Assembly: GCA_011800805.1 (NCBI GenBank)
Contig: MPNW01000282.1
Coordinates: 1-64,000 of the forward strand
DNA length: 64,000 bases
Source: Hirudo medicinalis
Taxonomy: Eukaryota; Annelida; Clitellata; Hirudinida; Hirudinidae
Direction of reading: 5' to 3'
In this document: positions 1-11,800 of the stretch, piece by piece
Layout: each line of letters starts with the position of its first letter
Position numbering within the stretch: the first letter of the stretch is position 1
Made by a program: the position numbers and the translations under genes
The notes under the pieces: generated by a model
Databases searched by the model: none
What the model saw: the letters and a program-made list of their open reading frames with translations, nothing else
What the model was told of the DNA's origin: nothing

Positions 1-699
1 ACTACAGCGTATAACGCGTAAAGGTTTTTGGTTTCCCCAGTCTTCAAGAGAACTGCAAATGCTTCCTGGTTGAAGGAACATATTGTATTTCAAGCAGGAC
101 ATGGAATTTCTTAAATTTAATGACCAACCTCTTCAGGACACCAACTTGAAACCAATAATGACACAAGGCGCCTTTGACGCTATGCAAATGGAGCATTATA
201 AATTTACTATTATTATTAAAGAAAATATTTTGAAACACTATTTTAATGGTCAGCCTAATAACTAAATTGCATTTAGATATTATTTGGGTATAACGGAGTG
301 AACATTCAGCGAATTCGAATGGATGATTTATAAGGAAAGATGTAACCAGTAAGGGTTTTTTCATTCGAGTTACTCCGCGGCCATCTTCCTGAACCAAATG
401 ACACTTAAGTTGCGGTTACCATTTTTAGCAATTGACTTCAACTTGTCCAGACAAAACAAACAGCAAAGATCTCCAGTTGGTGAAATTCATCCCAGTTAAA
501 TTTTCATCCCATGCAAATTTTAGGAGCAGTTGGAAGTGGAAAAGTTGACAACAGGCGGACACATTAAAAACACATTCTGGAGGTGTATCAGCATCAGATG
601 ACATCGCTAATGGGAAGGGGAGGATTGAAGCCTTCAGGAAAACCAATTATTACTATTATTCAAGATCGAGGATTGCTAAAGAAATGTTATTTCTAATTA

Positions 700-1516
700 T
701 TTGAATGCTCTTGAAGACTATGAAACCAAGAAATCTCCGGGAAGAAGAAAAAGTCTGCCAAACAGGAGAGACTGCTGGTGAGGAGAGTATCATTTGGTAA
801 ATTTTTTGCCAACCAGCTAAGAACAGAGTTAAATTTCACTGTTTCTAAGAATACAGTAATAAATTACTTAAATGAGAGCAAGATTTTAAAATATGAAAAA
901 AGATTGAAGGTTCCAGCTCTGCAAGAACACCTCAAAATTGCCAGAGTTCAATGGACCAAAACAATGTTATCAGAAATGGTTGGACCAGCATAATTTTGTC
1001 TGATGATAAACAATTCTATCTAGATGGTCCTGATGGTTATCAGTGTTATTGGCATAACCTCAGATTAGAGAGGGAGTCATTTTGTAACAGAAATCATGGA
1101 GCTGGAACAGTCATGATTTTGGCAGGAATTTCACATGATGAACTCACTGATCTAGCCTTTTATATGGAAAGCAAAAATCAGAAGTTTATAAAAAAGAGTT
1201 GGAAAATAATCTCCTGCCTTTTGCTGAGAGGGTGTATGGTGCTAATTATACCGTGAATAAGTCGGAGACTTAATCGCACGGTATATTTCAGCATTTCAGG
1301 TATATTTCAGCAGGATAATGCTCCAATCCATAATTCCAAACTGAAAAGAACCTTCTTATATTTCAGCATTTCAGGTATATTTCAGCAAGATAATGCTCCA
1401 ATCCATAATTCCAAACTGACAAGAACCTTCTTCCAAGAAACATAAAAGTTTTGAGTTGGCCAGTTCGTTCTCCTGATATCAATCCAATTTAAAATGCTTG
1501 GGGTAAGTTGTTAAGA
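700..1516 (+). mobile_element. Decayed Tc1/mariner (Tc3-like) transposase
   Basis: A broken transposase reads on the + strand. It runs from an HTH-like region (about 780-960, with RRVSFGKFFANQLR) through the first catalytic block (ILSDDKQFYLDGPDGYQCYW, about 990-1060) and LLPFAERVYGANYT (about 1212-1255, after a frameshift) to the second catalytic block QQDNAPIHNSKL (about 1311 and again 1386). It ends at SPDINPI-stop-NAWG (about 1471-1502). The family signature is SPDxNPIExxWG, so the catalytic Glu codon has become TAA. Together with frameshifts and an internal 75-bp duplication this makes the copy inactive. No clear terminal inverted repeats were found, so the element ends are uncertain. 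Confidence 0.85.
1282..1431. repeat. 75-bp tandem duplication inside the Tc1 remnant
   Basis: Two adjacent copies of about 75 bp, each carrying TATTTCAGCATTTCAGG and the QQDNAPIHNSKL codons, differ by only a few bases. This is a recent tandem duplication in a dead transposase. Confidence 0.85.
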
Positions 1517-1531
1517 CTGGTCTAAAAAGAC

Positions 1532-1790
1532 TTGACTTGCCTCCGTGACTTGCCTGGTCGAAAACGACTCAGATCATCTTCGTCGCACCTCTTCATTCCG
1601 GCCGGGCGACTCAAATGTGCTGGGGATAGGTCGTTTATGATTGCTGGCCCAAGGATCTGGAACCAACTTCCACCTCAGGTCACAACCATTGAAAGCTTTA
1701 GAAAGTCTATCAAGACGCATTTATACGGTGGCCTTGAGGTCCTGTGATTCGGACTTACATAAAGATTGTCTTATTTGAATTGAATTGAAG
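1532..1790 (+). mobile_element. LINE 3' end (reverse transcriptase C-terminus and tail)
   Basis: The + strand encodes the usual C-terminal end of CR1/Jockey-group retrotransposon RTs: LRSSSSHLFIPAGRLKCAGD, then a RSFMIAGPRIWNQLPP block, then SFRKSIKTHLY, with a stop at 1747. A short TTGAA-type tail repeat (TTGAATTGAATTGAA) follows, as expected at a LINE 3' terminus. The copy is truncated at its 5' side, next to the Tc1 remnant. Confidence 0.75.
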
Positions 1791-2894
1791 ACATTTTAAT
1801 TATAAATCGGAGATGGAAGATGCCATCAGGACCTCCTGGAATAATCTGGAATCATACTTTATAAAAATATTAATTTTGTCGATGGACAAAAGATGTTTTG
1901 AAATAATAGAGAAAAAAGGAAATATAAGTTCATATTAAATAACTTTTTGTCAAAAAAATAAATTTTTACTGTTATTATTGGCTTTTCGAGTTTTCCTTTC
2001 TATCTTTTTGGACGCCGAAAAACACATTTTTGGGATTTTTTATTAAGTTTGAAAATAATATTTCACCAAATTCAATATAAATGTTAAGTTAAATGAAACC
2101 AACGAACGACCAAAGGAAAGAACGTCGCAATTCTACATCGAACAAGTACTGTCGATTTATAGCCCCGGCGAAACTCTCGGGTACATTCAAAGGGGTCGAT
2201 TCGTCACTTTATCGGCAAAAAAAATATCCTCACTACATGACCAACATCTCGAAATTATGGCTCAGAAGTGATCATGCTAATTTAGAAAATCTTCGCCTAG
2301 CGGGTGAGTGATCGTAGTTCGTCAAGATGGCTCGTTTCGACTCTCGAATTACGTCCAGGAATCTCCAAAGTCTCGCTGAATTTCTGTCCTGTTCGGTGAT
2401 GCGAGTCAAAAATGAGTGGAAAAGAGGAGAACTGACAGAATAAGAACAAAAACTCGTCACCCTCGAAAGAGTCACCTGAAAACATTCGTTTCCTGAAAAG
2501 CTCAATCAAAAAAATAGGAGAATGGCGAATGTGATGCAAGATTCATGCCGACCTAAAATTGTTTCGAATCAAGTAGTCCGATGACAATTAAAGGCAGCTT
2601 TGCCGGGAAAATGTACATCGAATCAGTAGATGTTCAGGCGATATAGAAATAATTCGACAATTTCGTNGTGTAATGATCAAAAGAAGTTAGATATTCAGAG
2701 GCAGCCTGGTAACAAAAACTGTACTGTTCCTGTTTAAAGCAGAATATATTTTTAATTAAAAGCATTTCTGTTTCCTTTACATATTGCTAACAATAACACC
2801 TTTAAAATTTATATGTAGATTTTATTGAATTTCACAATATCAAAACAAACTCGAAGCAAAGGTTTTACAAAAGTTAAACTATAGAAAATTAATT
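1791..2894. other. Non-coding stretch left of the LAR gene
   Basis: There is no gene I can support here. Small overlapping ORFs exist on both strands (for example 2093-2311), but they match no family I know and show no splice structure. One ambiguous base lies at 2666. The final LAR exon, expected downstream on the minus strand, was not recognised between here and position 1. Confidence 0.5.
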
Positions 2895-5800
2895 TCAAAT
2901 GAAATGAAAACTTGCCTCAGTTTGGATCATGAAAGGTCTCTGAGTGCGAAGTATCTTTGCAGTTTCGAAGAGGTTGACCACGCCTTCTGTCCGCATCCTC
3001 TCGAGGAGGTAACTCAATGCCACGAACACCCCCGTCCTTCCTGCACCTGTGGGGCAGTGAACCACGATGGGTCCACTGCTTCCCATTTTGCCTCTCATGT
3101 TTTCGACTTGACCGATGAAGTTTATGAATTGTTGCCCGCTCGCAGAAAACTCGTGCCCCGTGTGCAGCCAATCAACGAACTGGAAGTGGTATACGATTCT
3201 TGACTGACCATCCTGGAGAATTTAAAACATTTTGTTCTAAATTGGGGTAATTACAGATGTGACTGTAATTATGTATTTTTCAAATGCATCTTTTGGAAAT
3301 CTTTTGAAGATTGCAAATGATTGCTGACAATTATATTGTAATAAATGACAGGGCTTAATTTACGCAGAGTTTATTGTTGGATTTATTCAGAAAATATTCA
3401 GTCAACAAGTGAGTGGCATTAGCTGTAAATGCGATGCTTACGTATTAAGGCAATTATGAATTAAAGTGATTATTAAATCCTGTTGCCAGTTATTCTGTAA
3501 CGACCAGTTGCATGATTATTTGCTGAATAGGAATGTTCTTCAATGTCAAGTATTTTTGTATTTTTTGTATTTTTGGACTTCTATAATTTCAAGTGGGCTG
3601 TTTGTGCCCAATAATAATATATAATAATAATATAATAATATTAATAATATATCGATGCTGTGGATCAAAAAGATAGTGGATGTAATGAAATTAATAAAAT
3701 ATAAACTTAATTACAAAAATTAATTAATGGCTTTTTGCAGGTTATAACAATATATTGAGAATGTTGACTAAGTGAAACCATAAGTAACAGCAGTTGTTTC
3801 ACTCCCACCATAATTGTTAATTTAATGAAATTTTAAAGATTCTCAGTAATGGCTTATCAAGTAAAATGAATATTAACCAATAATTTAATAATATTTTGAT
3901 CCGATCATTAATAACAATGTTAAACTAAATACTGGACACTCACCCTAGCATCTGTCATCTTAAATTCTCTGATGTAATATTGCCCGATGTTCATGGTGGT
4001 CATCGGATCAAGCACAAAGTACTGGTATCTCATCGACCTGTCATCAGGCCAGTACTGATTGCATAATTCCTGTATTCATTAGTTCAATATCATTAATATT
4101 TGGAAGCATAGTTTCTAATCAACAGCTGGTTTTTCATATTTAATTTGTAAAATATTAATTACTTCATGAGCCTAAAACTCCATATTTCCTGGAGATATTA
4201 CCAAAAACACTTAACTATTAAAATGCGCTTGAGTTCTCAATGATAGAGTCCAAAAAACATTTTGAATTATTATTTGAATTTAAAAAAAAATAAGAAAAAC
4301 GCATATATAACGTCAACAAGAGAATCTCTAACTATGCCAGATTCAAGATGGTTTGCCAACATGACAATAATTGAAGTGTTGTGCTCCCACACCATCCTCC
4401 AGAAGTCATTGATGGTGTCATTCAGAGGGTACTGTGTGGCTATGTAGGACTGCTGGTGCTTGTAGCCCTGAGATATTGAAAGTCAAACATTTGCAAGAGC
4501 ACTTAGAAATCTTTTGTATTGTTTGCAAAACTATTTTTTATATATTGTTGTACTAAGTATCACAAGCAGATTAGAATTAACATAACACAACATAACATCG
4601 ATTTATAGTGATTAAGTAGACTAATGTCTGTGTGATAAAGCACTCTTATGTCACACGAACAGAAAAGGTGCAAAATAATTACCAGACTGTGTGTAAGACT
4701 AACATGAAGGTGAAGAAATTGTTGTAAAAAAATTAATTTAATAAATTTGTTAACAAAACAACAACAAATTTCACTCACATCAACAAAGCTGGCATTGATG
4801 TAATCAGAACCATCAACTCCTCTGATTGGCTGTAGACAAACTCTGTTGGAGTCCACTAAAAATTTTAAAAAATGCCAACATCTTGAACATAATGATGTCA
4901 TAATGATGTCATGAACATAATCATGTCATAATGATGTCATGAACATAATTATGTCATAATGATGTCATGAACATAATCATGTCATAATGATGTCATTAAC
5001 TTAAACTTAAAAGTCTATGATGCAAATATGTTGAAGCTTGAACCGACATGGTTGGATTCCATTGTTTCTGTTTTTGTTCTTGTTGAATGCTAGATTCGCA
5101 TTTTGAAATTGAGAATGGTCATACTGGATGATAGAGAGTTTCTAAAACGGAATTTTAGACATTTTAAAATAAATATTATTTTCACACATTATTTTCATTT
5201 GTCAGATAAATTCATGTAGCCTATCAATTAATGGTTAATTGTTATTGGTTTATTGGCACTTGTTATTAAAAGGTTAAATTTAGGTGAAATTCTGACCAAA
5301 AGTTGAGATAAATATCCAACAAACAAATCACCTGGTACTCAAAGATCAGCTTGGAAATCGCCGACTTTCCATCGACAGCCTTAAGGTCCTGGATGTATGC
5401 GGAGAGTTGATCTGCCGGAACCTCCGTGTCTCCGGGCGTCGAAGCCGCCTCGAGGATGGCCTCGTAGATGAACTGGTACTGGTCGTCCGACTGCACCATG
5501 TAGTTCCTCTGCGACCTCAGTTTCGTCACACAGCCCAGCACGTCCACCGTGCCAAACTGAACCATGTGGTCCAAGGAGATGTCGATTGCTATCATCGTGC
5601 CTGTGCGACCTACACCAGCACTGAAGCAAAGAAGTCACTTTATTTCATTTAAATCTGAGAGGAATAAATTTTTGGAAAGTGACATTAATGATGGTCTAAA
5701 CAGCAATAATATATCTGATGACAAAAATAATGGTTATAAAATATATACACGTTAATAAATTATTACAGACTATTATTATTATTACTGTTGTTATTATTAC

Positions 5801-8800
5801 TATTATATTATTATTATTATTACTTTAAATTATAACCATTTCTACCTGCAATGGACGGCAATCGGTCCTCTGTGAATGCTGTTGGCAGTCCTGACTCTTT
5901 TGATGAATTGCAGCAACAGGGTCGGATATTCTGGCACGCCATGGTCGGGCCAGGAAGTGAATTGTAGCTGGAAAACCTCCCTCGTTTCCATGAAGTCTCT
6001 CTGTTTGGATTAAAAATTATTCACTCATTCGTCATGAAACATTTCACGAAAGCAGAGAAACGATAACTGAATTAATAACCAATAATTTAAGAAATTTAGT
6101 AAATTGTTCTCGAATAAATAATGACACTTTTTTTTATCAGCTTGGATTGGCAGAAGTAATTTATTACAAATATGCCATAAAAACATCTGGTCTTAAAATC
6201 AGAGAACTGCTTGTTGAAACTCACAACAGAAATTGTGAAGGTGCGAATTGTGTAGGAAGCCAAATCGAGGACATCTTTCAATGAGACTTTCATCCTGCCA
6301 TAAACTTCTGATCCGTGCTGTGGCCAGTAACAGTCGCACTTTATCTGAATTTGGGATCATAAATTCATTTCAAATGATTATTTTCTATATTTGTAACTGC
6401 ACTTGCAGTTCATTTATATAGCACGACATATTGCACAGCACCAGAGGCACCTTTTGTCGTTCATTTATATAGCGCCCTTCACAAAAAGCAAGAAGAAAGC
6501 AACCCTATTATCAATCTAGCAATTCGCATGATTTAAGCTCTGTGTAAAGTTCTTCAACTTTATTTTTCTTTTATTATTGCTTTATATTTTAAACTGATAT
6601 TTTACAATTTTAAATATCTTTGACTTTTGTTAGGTCATTAATGAGGAAAATGAATTACTTTACTTGATTAATTAAGATTAATTATTTTTATTCTTACCCT
6701 GTTCCTTTCTTCGAGCTTGGTGATCATGACGATGGTTGAACAGTTGCACTCCCAAATCATCCTCCAAAAGTCCTCAAACGTTTCTGGCATGGGACCCTAA
6801 AGAAAGGGATAAAGAAAGTGACTCTTAAAGGTGAACAACGACAACAACAATAATAACAAAAGTATTCAACATTCAGAATGACAAAGTGCAATGTCACACC
6901 TGAGTAGCTATGTACATTTGCTTGTTGCTGAGACCGTCGATGTAGTTTGCATTGATGTAGTCGCTTCCGGGATATCCGAGAGGTTGCAGGACGATCCTCG
7001 AGTGGTCATAAGCCACCACGTTGGCATACCTGTTCTTGTGCCTGTTCTGTTCCTGGTTTGAAGTCAGCCAGGTGAACTGCTTCTCAGAATCGATCGACTC
7101 ATACTCATTCCTCAGAAGTTCCCGATCATTTCTCTTCAGTTCTTCAACTTTGTCTGCCAGTTGATTGATGGGGACCACCCTCTGAGCCCTGGACATGGTC
7201 GTTATGTAAGGATTTCCATCCGGATCAAGTAGACCTCGTGGGTTCAGAGGAACTTCAGAGGCATCGGTGTTGCTTCTGTAGATCTTTTTGTAGTCTTTTT
7301 GTTTCTTGTCGATGCATGTCTTTCTCGTTCTCTTCTTGATGAAGATAGCAGCCAAAACAATGAATGCTGCTAGCAACAACGTCAAGCAGATGGAGATGAT
7401 TATTATGAAGAAATTACTGGTCGCAGGTTTTTCTGGATTATCTTCCTTGAAGCTGTCCAGATTTGCACCATGGGACAATAGGGCCCCTAATGGGTTACTG
7501 TACTCGCTCGAAAACTCTTCATCTCGGTCGGTCCTGAGTCTGATGAAGAAACGATAAGAGAAGTTGTCCAAATTGAGTTTGTGGTTGATGAAGTGGTGAT
7601 CTCTTTTTTCATCCCCAACGAGGAACTCCGTCGGAAAGTGGGATGCCAAGAATTGTCCGCAGATCCAAATAGGTGTGCTCTCAGACTCCTTTAACAACTG
7701 TCATCAGTTAAGTTTAAAATTAATCGAGCTTTAATGATCAATCAGCGTTATATTGATTAGCACTATGTTAATTAGCTGGTCAATTGATTCCCAAACTTAA
7801 ACATGCATTAGCTCGAGGTAGCACTTACTTCGAGAGTGGAAAAACTGTGCGGATTCCTTTTCGATGCCAAATCCTCATGAACGACGACGAGGTAATATGT
7901 CCCACTCCTCATTTCCGACCTGTTCCCCCTCAATTTCACCACGGCAGTGGCAGACGACATTCTTTCTGCTGACGGAGCTTCCAGATGATTAGAAGACTTT
8001 GTCATGGCTGAAATTTAAAACATTTAAAATCATAATTTTGGAGGTTTAATCTACAAAATAAAAAAAATAAATCAGTGAAATGGCTTTAGGAATAATTTTC
8101 TTGTCTTATAAAAAAACTATATTCGTAAATAAAATAAAAGTGCTTCTTTTGACTACAATAACTTAACAACGTTTTAAGAGGAAATTGGCTGAAATTGGGT
8201 AGTTGATTCATGTCATCAGATGGATTTTCATGAATTCAAGGAGGAATAAAATAAATTAAGGTCTAATAGATTAATTTTAACACCTAAATTAGAAAATAAT
8301 GTCTCGAATTAGGCCAAAGATTTGGAAATACAAGAGCAAATCATACTTCCAGGTACGTGGAGGGGTTTCAACTCCATCACCTCACTCCATGCACTGCATT
8401 CTGAATTCATGCAGGAAGACATCTGAATGCCGTAAGTGACGTTCGGCTTCAAGTTATTCAGGGTTAATTCAGTCGACGACGAGTGGGATGTCAGAATGTC
8501 TTCGATGAGTGCATCATTTTCTCTCAACTTCACTCTGTATTCTCCTTGTTGGTCATTCCAGTTCTCCTGTCTGAGAGGTTTCCATGCCAAAAATGCAGTC
8601 GAAGGACTGAGTCGCTTCAGTGATAGCAACTCTGGGAATGCCAGGGCTTCTGTAAGGAGAGTTAAGCAAGAATTGGTTGAATCCAAAATAAGTGAAAATA
8701 TTTTCAGGAACTTTCACCAGTTATTGAGAAGTTTGCTTGTTAACAAGATTTCCATTCAGGATATTCAGCAAAAATATTTAAATATTTTTTTGGCTTACTT

Positions 8801-11800
8801 CCTTCAGGTACATAGATGAAGGCAAGAGCAGGTGGGCCATATTCGTTCAAACTTTTAGCCATCACTTGGAATTCATATTCCATTCCACTTACTGTTCAAA
8901 ACAGAAACAATAAATATTATAATCAAATAAATAAAATATTGCGTTATATGATACTATAAACACATCCAATCAATTGTGGATTCCTAGAATAATTTAGAAA
9001 TTGTTAACAAATAAACATTCAATCTTGGATTTAATTCTCCACAAATCCTTGAGCTGATAATTTAAATTACAAAGACTGTCATACGAAGTGGTTTTGTGAG
9101 AGCTTCTCTCGTCTCTTCTCCGATGATTAATTCTTCGACATTCTCGTCGCTCGAATCCCTGGCTTGATACAGAACTTTGTACCCCTGCACAGAGGCACTG
9201 GTACCTGAACTTTTAGGTGGAGCCTCCCATGTGGCAAGCACCCTGGAAGGGTTGTGTTGCTTGAAAGTCAAGTGTACATTTTCTGGAGGTCCAAAGGCTG
9301 CAATGATAGCAATTAATAAAGTTAATTTGTGATCGAAGTGATCGATGCATGTGTAAAAAAGGTGCCAGTCACTTTACTGGATAAGGTATCTTAATATCTT
9401 AGTAACAGTAGTTATGTGTCATGTTTGCAACCAAGCTTGCACTGCCAGGGAGTCGTTTATATCATCATTTATCATAACCACAAACTCACATCATAAGTAT
9501 GTCTTTTTAAAAGTTTTTGAATGAATGTAGATTACACATATTCTTCACCTGGAACTGTTGTCTTGACTCGTTTCGGTTTAGATCTGGGACCGTCACCTCT
9601 CCTCGTGTATGCAGCCACTTGAAAGTCGTACGACGTGCCGGCCTCAGTCCGTCAATGAAAATCTCATCTTTTGAGCCTTTTAAAATTTTATTTCAAATGC
9701 TAATAAATCCAGTGATCACCAGAGTTTATTTGCATATATCCAACCGCTTTCAACATCTTTGATCATGGGGTTTCCAACAATTTGTTCGTTTTTGTCCAAC
9801 TCCAGATAGAAAACCTGGTAGCCCTGGATGAGTCCGTTTTGCTCCAAAGGGGGTCGCCATGTGACAAGTACACTTGTTGAACTTTGAACTGTCACCCTGA
9901 GTCTTCTTGGAGCACCGGGAACTGCATAGTAACCAAGTATTAATGAAGGAAATTGATTAATCAATGAAAAAATAATGTTGAATTGAAACATTGAACATAC
10001 AAAATGTTTGAAACCCCAAAGCATAGTAATAATGATGATGATGATGATAATATTAATAATATTAATATAACAGAAATTTCAAGTTAGTAATTTCTTTAGA
10101 TAAATATTTTTAATTTTCGAAAAGGAATACATTGCTACACATAAATTCATAGATGAGCATAAAACGTGTTTCACTTGCCATCTTCAAACGTTCGGACCGT
10201 AACGGGTTGCGACCAAGGTCCATCTCCGGCACTGGTGTACCCCGTAACTTTGAACTTGTGTCTCGACCAAACCGGCAAACCTCTTAAGACCCAGGAGTGC
10301 TCAGGGTAGGGGACATTGATGGTGACTCCAATATCCATCCTTTCTAGATCTTCTTCCCTGTCACTTTTTGAGGATTCAAGAGTAGAGTGGAGGACTCTGT
10401 AACCTAAAATCTTCCCATTTCTTTTCCCTTTACTGATTGGCTTCCATATGACTCTGACGGTGGTCGAATCGAGAGCTTCGGCATGAAGGTTTTCAGGAGG
10501 TGAACTGGGAACTGAAACATAAAAATTGACGACTCGCTTACTAATGCACGAGTAAATTCCATGTTATTTTGTTAAATAAATGTGTGATTATTAATAGCGT
10601 AACAACCAGTTTTAATTCACACAGTTAAAATGAGCACCCTCTTCGTGAGTTTCCACTTCAATTGGTCGAGAATAAGAACTCATTCCCCTCGGAGATTTGG
10701 CTGCAACTTTGAACTCGTAAACGACGCCCGGAAGTAGATTTTCAACCAGGCGAGAGTTCAGAGCAGACGGAACTGATGTGGAAGAGTCGGATCCGACGCT
10801 TGCGATTGGTTCCCCGTCATCGTCTCCGTATCTGATCGGTCTGCTGTCGATGACGTAATCGGTGACGTCAGAGCTGATGGAATGTTGCCACGTCAGTCCG
10901 ACCGTTTTGGAACTTCTGGAATCGGCATGCAGTCCTGAAGGAGATTCGGGGGTCGCTGCAAGATGGACAAAATTCCAGATTAACTACTTATGACAAGCAT
11001 CACTTGGTGAAATAGGCTAACAATTTAAAATAGTACTTTAGCTATTTGTTCCTTTGTTGATTAAATTTTAACCACACATGGATAAATATATGGATAGGAT
11101 GTAACTTTATCATAACTTATTATCATTATAATAACTTATTGGACCAACCCCTTCATTTGTTTAAACCTTAATTAATTACATGTTATTGGATAAATAAGCC
11201 ATTCTTGACAAAAACTAGATCATTTAGCTTATCAGATCACAATCAGATCGTGGCCATGAAATGTTTTCATCTGTTGGCAGACTAATCCCAAGATACAAAA
11301 CAAAAAGAAATTCAACAGATGCTAAGTGAAAATTGAAAATTACAAGTAGGATCAGTTATTAGAAGTTTTATTAAACAAGTTATTTGTCAACCAAAAACAC
11401 CTTTTTCTTGCATCAGAATCGAAACTGCCTCGGAACTCGGTCCTTCTCCGGTGCTCGTGAAAGCTTTGACGGAGATTTTGTACGTCTTGTTCGGGTGAAG
11501 ATTGCTGAGGAGACTGCTTCTGTTGGCGACAGTTTTCGTCATCCACGAAGATGGCGGTTTGTCGAGATTGTCATCGTAATAAACTTTATAGCCCTGATGT
11601 TTCGGAAGATTCAATTTATTAAATTCTTCTGGCATTTTTATCTCGTAAGTGTTTGTTTCACGGCCGAGCAAATACTCATTTCGAGGTCACATTGACCCAA
11701 TCGCTCCCTGGGTTAACATCTTAACTCTTAGTGTAATTTATTATATCATCATAACATTAATTGTAGTCTTACTACCCATAATTTATCACTTAGCTGTTTA

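Noticed and set aside
2093..2311. 72-codon + ORF with FIAPAKLSGTFKG
   Set aside because: No domain, splice partner or start context; possibly a fragment of an unknown repeat.
4890..4997. Regularly spaced repeats that could suggest a CRISPR-like array
   Set aside because: Units are directly adjacent with no unique spacers, and the locus is an animal gene intron.
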